64,000 nucleotides of DNA from Nemertoderma westbladi (lineage: Eukaryota; Xenacoelomorpha; Nemertodermatida; Nemertodermatidae). How positions within the stretch are numbered: position 1 is the first letter of the stretch; each line of letters starts with the position of its first letter. Made by a program: the position numbers and the translations under genes. Below are positions 55,221-64,000 of this stretch, piece after piece. The stretch spans positions 1 to 64,000 of the forward strand of contig JAUCBJ010000527.1 of NCBI GenBank assembly GCA_032718475.1. The letters run 5' to 3'. The notes beneath the pieces were generated by a model. It did not search any database. It was not told the origin of the DNA and saw nothing but the letters and a program-made list of their open reading frames with translations.

Positions 55221-55853
55221 ATGGCAATACTGGGGCAGCTTGAGTCTATAGATAAGATCATTTTTTCAAATATATTATTTATTGTTACCTTTCTTTTAGG
55301 ACTTTTTTTAGGTAAAATACGGCATAATAAAAAAATGTTTCCAATAATACAAGCTGAAAATAGTTACCGCGGTCCTAATTCAATTATTCCGATTAAAATT
55401 GAATTGTTAAGCCCAGCAGCTCGGGCACCTGTATGCGGTTCATATAGCCCAGCTGGGATTGACATATATAGCGCCGTGAATAGAACAATAGAGCCGCACT
55501 CACGGATGTTAATTGAGACGGGTGTTAAAATATATTTACCCGCCAATTATTTTGGAAGAATTACGCCGACTTTTAGCTTGACAAAAATTGGCATTGATGT
55601 TGCAGAATGTGCGGTCGATTCCAGCGTCGCACGCGGTAATATAGATCAACTTGTAATTATATTGATTAACAACACATCTAAGGAATACGTTGTAACATCC
55701 GGTGATAAAATATGCCAGCTTATATGCCAACAATGTAATGCGGCAATACTCTACGTTTCTAATATTTATTCGGATGATTATTTTGGGGTTTTACCGACGA
55801 ATTTAACGCCGTATGGGGAAGAGATTAATTCGGCATTTTACCGCGCATATTAA
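55221..55853 (+). CDS. Membrane-anchored dUTPase-like protein
   Basis: 210 aa, ATG at 55221. Residues about 14-32 are a hydrophobic helix (a single membrane anchor or uncleaved signal), followed by Lys/Arg. The rest follows the trimeric dUTPase fold: motif 1 SPAGIDIYSA (76-85), motif 2 GRITPTFSL (112-120), motif 3 around AVDSSVARGNIDQL (131-144), motif 4 GDKICQLI (161-168). Canonical dUTPases hydrolyse dUTP to dUMP and limit uracil in DNA. Here the Arg-Ser of motif 2, the Tyr of motif 3 and the Gly-rich motif 5 are replaced or missing, so catalysis is doubtful. The fold may serve another role at a membrane. It precedes the polymerase gene on the same strand. Confidence 0.75.
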   Translation: MAILGQLESIDKIIFSNILFIVTFLLGLFLGKIRHNKKMFPIIQAENSYRGPNSIIPIKIELLSPAARAPVCGSYSPAGIDIYSAVNRTIEPHSRMLIETGVKIYLPANYFGRITPTFSLTKIGIDVAECAVDSSVARGNIDQLVIILINNTSKEYVVTSGDKICQLICQQCNAAILYVSNIYSDDYFGVLPTNLTPYGEEINSAFYRAY

Positions 55854-55954
55854 ATATGTGACATTAAACGCATAACACCAAACTCGGGTGGTGACACATG
55901 TCAATACTATTTCAATACTCTTACACGTGATTATACAACATAGTTAATAGAGCA

Positions 55955-55962
55955 TATAAATA
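55955..55962 (+). promoter_or_regulatory. TATA box upstream of the PolB gene
   Basis: TATAAATA, followed 9-14 nt later by TCAGTTCAGT, which resembles an initiator. The presumed ATG is at 56147. Confidence 0.5.
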
Positions 55963-56146
55963 GGATAATGTCAGTTCAGTAAATTTTGGTTGGTTAAACG
56001 CTTTCTAGTGTGGGTGGCTGGTTGACCGGGTATTGGATATATTTATCTACATAAAATCTGCCGCATCTCATTCATCGGCATATTGTAAATATGTTTTCTG
56101 TACCTACGTTAATAAATATATTATAATCGTAATAATAATAATTATA

Positions 56147-59100
56147 ATGATGGAGATTAATTGCGTTTTTTGCAGTTGTACTATACTTAAGAAAAATTAT
56201 TTACGGCATTTACGCACACATTTCGATGGGTATGTTTGCGATAATTGTAATTGCCGAACTACTTCTGAAAGAATAGCAATATTTCACAGTAATAGATGTT
56301 GTGGGTTGTCTCGTCCGAATTACACCTACTGTGGTTACACGCTATCCTGCCCGACATGCTCTGATGATTTTGAAAACTTCGATTCATATATCGAACATAG
56401 TTGCCATCAAAACCACTACAATTCCCGCAAACGCAAACATAACCAAAAACAATCAGAACCGACATTTCAACCGGATCTCAACGTTGGTTTGCCTGTAAGC
56501 ATCACAAACAGCTCAGATACATCCAACGAAGGTTTTCATCTCTCAACAACATGCCACGAATCCCGCGTTCAGGAATATACCCATAATGTGTCATCTAATG
56601 AGATGTATCCAGATGTACCGAATTATTTAAATTATATGGGGTTATATGCTTCACGTGCTTTTAACACGACGGCATCGGTTTTTATTGATATGTTTTATAA
56701 AGTGTGGTTAATTGCTTCGGTGATAATGGAACGCGACGATGCTAATTATACTTTACAAGAAGAATTCCATTTTACTTCGATCGGTACAGATAATTATATT
56801 GAAAATAGCCCAGATTTTGACGAATGGTACTACACAGTCATTTCCCATATCGGTGAAAAAATATCGCAATTTATTAGGCGGGGTAGCGGCTGGAAACTTG
56901 TAACTCTATCGCGCATCAAACTTACTATTGCGTCATACTTGCGATCGGCATATCGTTTTGGACATAGTGGCGATGCCAACCAATCAATCCCAACGAAATT
57001 AAAAAATAAACATTCTGTAATAAATGTACCGTGTAATGAAGGTGAATGTTTTAAGTGGGCGGTCCTGACAGCAAAATTTTCAAAACATATATCGGATGAT
57101 CACACACTGCGCCATGTTTCACGCCAAAGTTCTTATAATCAGTATTTAGGGTTTTTTAATTTAAGCGAATTAGACTCTACCCTATCATGGAAACTAAATA
57201 TTCTAAAGTTTGAAAAAAATAATCCAAATTATTTAATAAATTTATTGTATTTTGATAGAAGTAGTGAAAAAATTTCCTTTCTACGACAACCAAGTGCTAA
57301 AAAAGCTGAAGGTAAAAGATTGCTAAATTTATTGCTTATTGAACGTCAAAATTTAACCTCAACAAATCACATCGTTGGGGTTTCTAACTTAAATAGATTA
57401 TTTAATGGTTGTGGGGAAGGCAATAGCAACGATCATTGTCATCGTTGTGAGCGGTGTATTCGCGGTTTCTACAGTCCAAATGCGTTAGAACGCCATAGAT
57501 TATGGTGTTGGCAAGGCGGGCGCCAAATAGAGGAGATGCCATCTAAACTGAATTTACGCTTTACTAATTACTATAAGTCTGTGAGCACACCTTTCATAGT
57601 ATATATGGATTTCGAAGTGGTACTAGCCCCAACAAATAATGTAAAAAAATATTATATAGCCGAACATCTCCCGTCGGCTGTTTCATATTTGATTGTCTCC
57701 AATGGTGAATTAATTAACCCCCCAAATTATTTTTTGTCTACATTTAGGCAAAATATCGATAATAACTCGGTACAGAATTTTATCGATAGTCTGGTTTTTG
57801 ATTTATTTAAGTGTTATGAATGGTCTACTTTTAACACACACCACCCCAAACACCTGGATCACACACAATACCAAGCTTATATGCGTACCACAAATTGCTT
57901 TAATTGTAAATCATTTTTCCGGAAAGATATAAATCCAAGTGTGATGCATCACAACCATTACAATGGGGCTTTCATTGGTGCGGCGTGTATTTCCTGTAAT
58001 AAACAATTAAGCGTTAAACGTCACCTATTCCCAGTTGTCTGTCATAATTTTTTTTTTTATGATTCACATTTAATTTTACAAAAAGGGTTTGCCGGTAGTA
58101 AATATAAAAATTGGAACATTGAAACCATTGCAAAAAATACTGAAAGATATATCTCACTCCGCATCGATATTCCAACGTCAGAAGCACTTAACGTGCTTGG
58201 TTATGCTATTCCAGAAAAGGACGTAAGAGGGCTCCCAACCAGCAAATCAATAACTATACAGTTTATTGATTCATTCGCATTTATGGGATTTTCCCTTTCT
58301 GCTTTGGCTGGGTTTTTGGCAAAAGATGTGTCAGATTTAACAACCGTTATTCCGCACACCGTGAAGCAAATGAGAAAATTATATCCAAATGTTACCGACG
58401 AAATTTTACGTCGTAAGTCAGTTTTTCCTTACGAATATGTCGATTCCTTAAGTAAATTGGAGGATACTAAATTACCGCATCCAAAAGAGTTTTACAGTGA
58501 ATTAACATTATCATCTATTAGCCCCGAAGAATATACATTTGCACATCTTTCGTGGGAGCAATTTCAATGTAAGACACTTTTTGATTATTTGGAAGCTTAC
58601 TTACATCTTGACGTTTTGCTGCTAGCCGATATTTTTGAAAATTTTCGCGCATATTGTACTAAACATTATTCGCTTGAGGTGTCGAACTATTACACGATGG
58701 CGGGGGTTAGTTGGGACGCGGCTTTGAGATTGTCCAAATCACATATTCGTCTACTTGCAGACCATGAAATGTATTTAACATTCGAAAATTCCATTAGGGG
58801 TGGGGTTTCTTACACCAACCTTCATATGGCAAATGCGAATATACCAGGCACAGAAACATACGACCCTAATAAACCTGAAGCTCATTTATATAATTTAGAT
58901 TTCAACAGTTTATATAGCGGTTCTTTGTCGGAGAAACTTCCTTATTCTGACTTTGAATGGTTGGATGTTGATAGTGTCGATATCATGAGTCTGGAAATTG
59001 ACGATATATTTGGATACTTCGCAATTGTAGACCTTGAATACCCAATGTCTATTCATGATGCCACAGCTGAGCTTCCATTTGCACCGGAGCATATTAAACT

Positions 59101-60217
59101 CGATAGTAGGTATCTCAGCCCGCACATGAAAAGTCTTTGGCGACATTATAATGGTGATAAAATTTTCAATAGCCCAGCAAAAAAATTGATGTTAACCCAA
59201 TTTGATAAGTATGAGTACGGCGTGCATCTAAAATTATTGCGCTTTTATATTCATCATGGTATGCGTTTGATTAAAGTTCATAAACTTATTAGATTTAAGC
59301 AAGGTTACATTTTTAAGGATTTTATTGAATATAACACACAGCTAAGAAAAATTGCGCGCAATGACTTTTATGATAAGTTTCACAAAGGAACAAATAACGC
59401 GCTTTTCGGGAAAAGCATGGAGAATATACGGGACCGTGTCTCATTTCGCTTATGTAATTCAATCGAGAAATGTGACTTATTATTATCCAAGCCGAATCAC
59501 GAAAATTTAATTATGTTCACTGATTCATTATCAGGTCACGTCCTATCTAAGGCTGCGGTTTGTTTGCATAAACCTATTTTTTTAGGCCAAGCTGTGTTGG
59601 ACTTGTCAAAGTTAGATTACTACACTTTTTTCTACGATAAGTTAAAGCCCATGGAAGCCGAATTAAATTGTAGTATAAATTTGCTAGGTGGGGACACGGA
59701 TTCTTTTTTTTTACAGTGTGTTGGTTTATCCCAACACCAATTTTTATCTGCGTTACAATCAAAAAAAGTTTTAGACTGTTCAAATTACCCTATTACGCAT
59801 CCGTTGTATACAGTAGAACAGAAAGGGAAATATAGATATTTAAAGGATGAAGGGAAGTCTATCCCGTTTGACCAGGTTATTTTACTTAGACCAAAATGTT
59901 ATAGCTTTCGTGGGGGGTCAGTTCCAAAACGTGTCGCTAAAGGCGTAGGAAAAATGGTTATAAAAAAGAAACTCTCCCACGAATCATATTTAAAAGTATA
60001 TAACGAGGTTAGCGAGCATTACGAATACAGTCAAAGGTTTCAATCTAATTTACATAAAATATACACCGTTTCACAAAGAAAAAAATCGCTAACACTGTGG
60101 GAAGATAAAAGGTACTACACATCGACTAATGAAAGTCTACCTTACGGTCATTATAAAACACATTTGGATCGTAAAGCGCCTGCCCCTAAGCTTTATATGC
60201 CGCCCATTATAGAATAG
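56147..60217 (+). CDS. Protein-primed family B DNA polymerase, 1,356 aa
   Basis: The first ATG in frame is at 56147; the frame is open upstream without another ATG. The N-terminus (1-90) has three Cys/His clusters (CVFCSCT..., CDNCNC..., CPTC...H). Residues about 240-310 carry GSGWKLVTLSRIKLTI and NVPCNEGECFKWAVL, an extension known from Polinton/adintovirus-type polymerases. A C2H2 finger follows (CERCIRGF...H). The exonuclease has YMDFEVV (D488, E490), D639 and YLHLD (Y818-D822), with an EndoVII/HNH-like cluster NCFNCKSFF...HHNHYNGAFIGAAC between them (about 583-620). Polymerase motifs: A DFNSLYSG (918, usual Pro replaced by Ser), B NNALFGKS (1083), C GGDTDSFF (D1183, D1185), then KPKCYSF-like KKxY region near 1265. 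No stop or frameshift. It replicates linear DNA from a terminal protein; no separate terminal protein gene is recognised. Confidence 0.93.
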   Translation: MMEINCVFCSCTILKKNYLRHLRTHFDGYVCDNCNCRTTSERIAIFHSNRCCGLSRPNYTYCGYTLSCPTCSDDFENFDSYIEHSCHQNHYNSRKRKHNQKQSEPTFQPDLNVGLPVSITNSSDTSNEGFHLSTTCHESRVQEYTHNVSSNEMYPDVPNYLNYMGLYASRAFNTTASVFIDMFYKVWLIASVIMERDDANYTLQEEFHFTSIGTDNYIENSPDFDEWYYTVISHIGEKISQFIRRGSGWKLVTLSRIKLTIASYLRSAYRFGHSGDANQSIPTKLKNKHSVINVPCNEGECFKWAVLTAKFSKHISDDHTLRHVSRQSSYNQYLGFFNLSELDSTLSWKLNILKFEKNNPNYLINLLYFDRSSEKISFLRQPSAKKAEGKRLLNLLLIERQNLTSTNHIVGVSNLNRLFNGCGEGNSNDHCHRCERCIRGFYSPNALERHRLWCWQGGRQIEEMPSKLNLRFTNYYKSVSTPFIVYMDFEVVLAPTNNVKKYYIAEHLPSAVSYLIVSNGELINPPNYFLSTFRQNIDNNSVQNFIDSLVFDLFKCYEWSTFNTHHPKHLDHTQYQAYMRTTNCFNCKSFFRKDINPSVMHHNHYNGAFIGAACISCNKQLSVKRHLFPVVCHNFFFYDSHLILQKGFAGSKYKNWNIETIAKNTERYISLRIDIPTSEALNVLGYAIPEKDVRGLPTSKSITIQFIDSFAFMGFSLSALAGFLAKDVSDLTTVIPHTVKQMRKLYPNVTDEILRRKSVFPYEYVDSLSKLEDTKLPHPKEFYSELTLSSISPEEYTFAHLSWEQFQCKTLFDYLEAYLHLDVLLLADIFENFRAYCTKHYSLEVSNYYTMAGVSWDAALRLSKSHIRLLADHEMYLTFENSIRGGVSYTNLHMANANIPGTETYDPNKPEAHLYNLDFNSLYSGSLSEKLPYSDFEWLDVDSVDIMSLEIDDIFGYFAIVDLEYPMSIHDATAELPFAPEHIKLDSRYLSPHMKSLWRHYNGDKIFNSPAKKLMLTQFDKYEYGVHLKLLRFYIHHGMRLIKVHKLIRFKQGYIFKDFIEYNTQLRKIARNDFYDKFHKGTNNALFGKSMENIRDRVSFRLCNSIEKCDLLLSKPNHENLIMFTDSLSGHVLSKAAVCLHKPIFLGQAVLDLSKLDYYTFFYDKLKPMEAELNCSINLLGGDTDSFFLQCVGLSQHQFLSALQSKKVLDCSNYPITHPLYTVEQKGKYRYLKDEGKSIPFDQVILLRPKCYSFRGGSVPKRVAKGVGKMVIKKKLSHESYLKVYNEVSEHYEYSQRFQSNLHKIYTVSQRKKSLTLWEDKRYYTSTNESLPYGHYKTHLDRKAPAPKLYMPPIIE

Positions 60218-60226
60218 CGGATTGTG

Positions 60227-60649
60227 ATGTCTTTTAGTATTGTCAACAGTAATATAAGTTTGAGGTTGGGTGATGGGTGCATATCATTCGATGTGCTGGC
60301 TAAACGAATTCGAAATGGAAAACTCATCTTAAAGCCTTACCAATATATCGCCAAAATTTGCGGATGGACGTGTCTCTTTTTCCCGAGCGGTAAGGTCACT
60401 GTACTCGGTAAATCACCTAAAATAAAAAAAATTATTAAGTATATATATAAGCATACTGATTATAAACTAACTTTTATTTCAATCAATAGCCAAACTTATA
60501 TTATTAACAATCTAGACATAGACTATAGCAAATTAATGAAAACGGTTGGGTTTCATTTTTTAGATAATTATTATAATGTGGAGGTGAAATATGAGCCGGA
60601 GATATTTAATAATATTCTTGTGCAGTTTTATCGATCAATTAGGGTCTAA
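60227..60649 (+). CDS. Small TATA-binding-protein-like protein (tentative)
   Basis: ATG at 60227, nine bases after the PolB stop and in the same frame. 140 aa. The layout resembles the TBP core: an N-terminal strand, a helix (FDVLAKRIRN), then TCLFFPSGKVTVLG (residues 48-61), matching the SGK strand of TBP repeat 1, a helix IKKIIKYIYKH, a linker strand YIINNLDIDYSKL, and KYEPEIFNNILVQF (121-134), matching the YEPELFPGL helix of repeat 2. The frame stops just before the second SGK strand would begin, so half of repeat 2 is absent. If right, it would direct viral or host transcription initiation. The identification rests on two motifs and spacing; a structure prediction would settle it. Confidence 0.5.
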   Translation: MSFSIVNSNISLRLGDGCISFDVLAKRIRNGKLILKPYQYIAKICGWTCLFFPSGKVTVLGKSPKIKKIIKYIYKHTDYKLTFISINSQTYIINNLDIDYSKLMKTVGFHFLDNYYNVEVKYEPEIFNNILVQFYRSIRV

Positions 60650-60660
60650 TTAGCCTAATT

Positions 60661-60760
60661 GGGAGGTGTCACCCAGACAGTCTGGCGCCAATGACACCCA
60701 ATGACACCCTATGGGTGATAATAGGGTGTCATATGACACCCAATGGGTGTCAGTGAGGTC
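60661..60760. other. Cluster of TGACACCC palindromes
   Basis: Six TGACACC/GGTGTCA elements in 100 bp, including the perfect palindrome GGGTGTCATATGACACCC (60724-60741) and the overlapping TGACACCCAATGGGTGTCA (60734-60752). Directly downstream of the last virus-like gene. It could be a terminator, an origin or the edge of the segment. Confidence 0.7.
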
Positions 60761-60779
60761 TAACTTTCGCAAAGCCGTG

Positions 60780-61300
60780 CAAACCCCTACTACAAGAGTC
60801 TACTACGACGTTTCATTATCTGGATACTAGGAGATAATGAATGGACCTACACAGATCGGCTCAAATCACTTAAACATACTCCCCCTTTCTCTCTACCTAC
60901 AACTCCTAGATTTGATGACGCTGTCGAAGATTATCGCTGGGAAATGCGACATCAACTGGGAAGAACACCTTAAACTCAACAAACCATCAAACCAAAATAC
61001 TCGTTCAAGTGATCGGATTTTATCTAATGTTGCGCGGCCGAAAAAATGCAAATCAGAACAAAATTTTTGATTCCGAATACCTTACATTGCAAATGCATTA
61101 CCAAAGCGAATTTTACAAACAATGTAGGACTTAAATCTCGTCTGATCGACTTATTTTGGAGATATTTCATAAACCCTACTCAAGTGATATTCACTGTAGC
61201 TGGTCAGTGTGCTTCAGCTGCGTCTTGATGAACTGTAGAAACATAACTCTCATCTCGATGATTTATACCCATAGATAATGACTTATATTGTATACTGCTT
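60780..61300 (+). pseudogene. LINE 3'-terminal fragment
   Basis: Plus-strand reading around 60837-61070 (LNILPLSLYLQLLDLMTLSK, then FNKPS-like and ARPKKCKSEQNF) with continuation RIPYIANALPKR in another frame. This is the region after RT in R1/Jockey/CR1-type elements. Frameshifted and truncated. It marks the return to host-type repeats right after the virus-like segment. Confidence 0.55.
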
Positions 61301-61398
61301 TATTAATTAATACAAATTTTATTTCATTAAATTTTATTGCATCTCATTTTAAATTTAATACGCCATTTTTACGACATAAAATCCGACACTTTTATTAA

Positions 61399-63006
61399 GG
61401 GGGGGGTACACCCCCCCCCAGGTCAAAATTTTCATTTTTTGTTTTTTTATTTCATCTAGAGTAGAATTTAATGCGGATTTCAAATCTGGAAACGGCTTAG
61501 CGAGATCTCTTTTACTTCTCGAGTAATGGCTGGTTTTCCGTCTGTATGTCTGTCTGTCTGTCCATCGAAATATTAAAAAGGGCATAAAATAAGCAATCTG
61601 AAATATTTACTGTTAGGATTTTTCTTAAAGTCGATGTCTGTTTTAATATTTGGAATTATCTAATCACTATGTCTGTATATCAGCCTGTCTCTCAGTTTGT
61701 CTGTCTGTTTGTCTGTCTGTCTGTTTGTCAACATGTCCGTCAAATTTTAATTAATATATATTTAATAGATATTTGTGAGTTTTGTATTACATATTGAAAA
61801 GTTGTCTAATGGACTAGTTGTCTACTAGTAATAAAAAATGTGAACCATTATATAACAATAGCTAGTAATAATTATTCTGGGAAACAACCATAAACTTATT
61901 TTTTTTTAAATTCCGCAGGCTCTGAGAATAATTCACGTGCTGCGCGAAGTCTTCATGTGCAGCATGAACTTTTCATGTGCCGCGTGAAGGCTTCTCATTC
62001 TGATCAAAAAGCTTTCCGAGGTGCTCGATTAATTAACGTGCTTTATGAAGAATTTAAGTGCTACGTGAAACCTTCACCTGCTGCGCAAATGTCTCACGTG
62101 CTGCGCGAAGGTTTCACATGCTGCGCAAAGCTTAATGTTCTGTGTAAAGGCTTGTAATAAAATTATGTGGAAATTTTTATATAATTTTGAATGTTTCTTA
62201 AGGTTATCTCATTATTCCATGACTATTTATTACTAAATGACGAAATAGTATGCGATCAAATCAATACGCCAAAATGTAATTTGTTGACGTGCTGCGCGAA
62301 GTGTTTTTTGGCAAGCACTCTAAAATTATTTTAACAGGTTGTTAAAAGTGGGTAGGGGTTTTTTTGAACCAAATTTCATGAAATCCATTGAGAAATCACA
62401 AAATATGGATAGGGGATAACCAATGGGAAAAGAAAAGGAGATACCAGTACTGAAAATAGCGGGAACATTTGAAATATATTGTTCTTAAACTTTAAATGCG
62501 TTTATCTCGGAACTGTATTTTTCACATTCAAAATACTACTACTCGGCCATTTCTTAACCAATTTTTGAAATTTTTTTTTTGTTTGATTTCTTTTCGGGTT
62601 TTGATCAAAAGTTATCGGTTAGAATTTTGAATTGTGCCATATTAATTTCTTGAAATTAGTTAATATCTATTAAGTAATAATTAATATTAGTTAATAATAT
62701 TTAAAAAATATTTAAGACCTAAATAAAAAATGTAACCGATAAGTTTTGTGGAGCCGAGGATGCTGATTCAGAAAAACCAAGTTTTGAAAATTTTCGCCCA
62801 AAATTGTGAGACTAGTAGTGTTTTTAGTGAAATTAACAATTTCGCTGGTGGCCGCTAGAGGGCGACGCAAATTTGAAAAAAAATTTTTTGAACCCAATCT
62901 TTGGCCATATTTTAATCCCCCGAAAGGTATAAAATATACAAAATTACACACAAGCAGAAATTATAGCCATTTGCAAAAAAGGTCCATAGGGGGGTGTACC
63001 CCCCCC
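61399..63006. mobile_element. Putative TTAA-flanked non-autonomous element, 1.6 kb
   Basis: Ends are 18-bp perfect inverted repeats GGGGGGGGTACACCCCCC, each bordered by TTAA (61395-61398 and 63007-63010), as expected for a piggyBac-type target site. The interior holds CTGT microsatellites (61540-61560, 61670-61735), a degenerate 20-bp repeat (61935-62150) and the GCGGGAACATTTGAAA block (62455). No transposase ORF. The G/C termini are low complexity, so chance or a satellite boundary remains possible. Confidence 0.5.
61935..62150 (+). repeat. Degenerate CACGTGCTGCGCGAAGGCTT repeat
   Basis: About nine ~20-bp units (CACGTGCTGCGCGAAG, CATGTGCAGCATGAA and similar), with one outlier near 62287. 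Its 66-codon frame is a repeat artefact. Confidence 0.7.
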
Positions 63007-63264
63007 TTAATACGAATATATATTTCATCTTATTTTAATACACATAATTTATTTCATTCCATGAATGACAACCAGTCTTCTGACCCTTTTAACTTTTTCG
63101 TTTAATCTCATAATTAGCACGGCCTTTTTGAGACCAATTACAGTAATAATTTTAATTCGGAGTATTTTAATGTACTTTAATTAATTTTTAACTCATGATT
63201 TAAACTACGTATATGTTTTTTTATGGGGGAAACCCCATCACCATAATACTATAGTTTCCTTATA

Positions 63265-64000
63265 GTTATCCTTTGGCACTCACTCCTTCTCTTACTCAGC
63301 ACCCATCGTTTTTAATAAAAATACCCCGTTACAACCTAGTTTCCTTTGGCACTCACTCCTTCTCTTACTCAGCACCCATCGTTTTTAATAAAAAATACCC
63401 CGTTACAACCTAGTATCCTTTGGTGCTCGCTCCTTCTCTTACTCAACACCTATCGTTTTTAATAAAAATACCCCGTTACAACCTAGTATCCTTTGGCACT
63501 CGCTCCTTCTCTTACTCAACACCTATCGTTTTTAATAAAAATACCCCGTTACAACCTAGTATCCTTTGGCGCTCGCTCTTTCTCTTACTCAACACCTGTC
63601 GTTTTTAATAAAAATACCCCGTTACAACCTAGTATCCTTTGGCGCTCACTCCTTCTCTTACTCAACACCTGTCGTTTTTAATAAAAATACCCCGTTACAA
63701 CCTAGTATCCTTTGGCACTCGCTCCTTTTCTTACTCAACACCTGTCGTTTTTAATAAAAATACCCCGTTACAACCTAGTATCCTTTGGCACTCGCTCCTT
63801 CTCTTACTCAACACTTATCGTTTTTAATAAAAATACCCCATTACAACCTAGTATCCTTTGGCGCTCGCTCCTTCTCTTACTCAACACTTATCGTTTTTAA
63901 TAAAAATACCCCGTTACAACCTAGTATCCTTTGGCACTCGCTCCTTCTCTTACTCAACACCTATCGTTTTTAATAAAAATACCCCGTTACAACCTAGTAT
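63265..64000 (+). repeat. 73-bp satellite, at least 10 copies, open at window end
   Basis: The unit contains TCCTTTGGCACTCGCTCCTT, TCTTACTCAACACC, TATCGTTTTTAATAAAAA and TACCCCGTTACAACCTAGTA, with very few substitutions. The period of 73 moves the reading frame by one each copy, producing a ladder of 62-codon frames that are not genes. Confidence 0.97.

Larger units (their letters stand above)
52650..55517. repeat. 2,868-bp tandem duplication, copy 2
   Basis: Exact repeat of 49782-52649. After its end the dUTPase frame continues intact, so this copy is joined to the original right-hand sequence. Confidence 0.95.
49782..60760. mobile_element. Endogenous virus-like segment with protein-primed PolB
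   Basis: A gene-dense block in otherwise gene-poor DNA. Minus-strand genes lie at 50228-49788 and 51713-50421. Plus-strand dUTPase-like, PolB and TBP-like genes follow, with short intergenic regions containing TATA boxes. 49782-52649 is repeated exactly as 52650-55517. The polymerase type (protein-primed family B with N-terminal extension and Cys/His cluster) is the one carried by Polinton/Maverick elements, adintoviruses and relatives. No major capsid, FtsK-type ATPase, protease or retroviral-type integrase is in the window, so this is either a partial copy, a minimal replicon, or a lineage with other structural genes. The 1,356-codon polymerase is undamaged, so integration is recent or selection acts. 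Outer limits are approximate. Confidence 0.7.

Noticed and set aside
61957-62157. 66-codon ORF near the right end
   Set aside because: Translation of the degenerate 20-bp CACGTG-containing repeat.
63420-63973. Ladder of overlapping 62-codon ORFs
   Set aside because: Produced by the 73-bp satellite period; not genes.

Overview
The window looks like accessory, repeat-dense nuclear DNA of an animal, probably an aquatic invertebrate. The evidence is its content: AT-rich DNA with almost no recognisable host gene, a full-length BEL/Pao LTR retrotransposon, fragments of several LINEs, Helitron-, Tigger/pogo- and tyrosine-recombinase-like elements, many satellites, and an endogenous virus-like segment. 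The phylum cannot be settled from the sequence alone. No rRNA, tRNA, CRISPR array or bacterial operon structure was seen.

Layout. 1-4570: degenerate satellites and dispersed repeats. 4577-18889: one 14.3-kb BEL/Pao element read on the minus strand, with two 535-bp LTRs (two differences counted by eye) and a 7-bp flanking repeat. Its coding order is a long gag-like ORF1, a complete pol (DUF1759, CCHC, protease, RT, RNase H, integrase, DUF5641), a 0.8-kb array of short dyads, ORF3 with what I read as a DEDD 3'-5' exonuclease domain, and ORF4 with three CCHC knuckles. 18890-49700: a graveyard of mobile-element fragments (LINEs, Helitron, pogo/Tigger, DUF7869-type, tyrosine recombinase, a second BEL-type LTR at 33.3-34.0 kb), large inverted repeats at 38.2-38.6 and 44.0 kb, and one intact unrecognised ORF at 34.4-35.2 kb.

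49782-60760: a compact virus-like segment. It carries an intact protein-primed family B DNA polymerase of the Polinton/adintovirus type with N-terminal zinc fingers. Nine bases after its stop, in the same frame, lies a small ORF that I read as a TATA-binding-protein-like fold. A membrane-anchored dUTPase-like protein sits upstream. Two unrecognised minus-strand genes are divergent from the dUTPase across a structured intergenic region. A 2,868-bp part of this segment is present twice in perfect tandem, so the left dUTPase copy is cut. No capsid, packaging ATPase, protease or integrase was seen. 60780-64000: a LINE 3' end, a 1.6-kb TTAA-flanked element with GGGGTGTACCCC-type termini, and a 73-bp satellite running off the window.

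The two systems most worth pursuing are the BEL element with an exonuclease/zinc-knuckle module downstream of pol, where three coding blocks are separated only by in-frame TGA codons or a homopolymer shift, and the polymerase/TBP-like/dUTPase virus-like segment.
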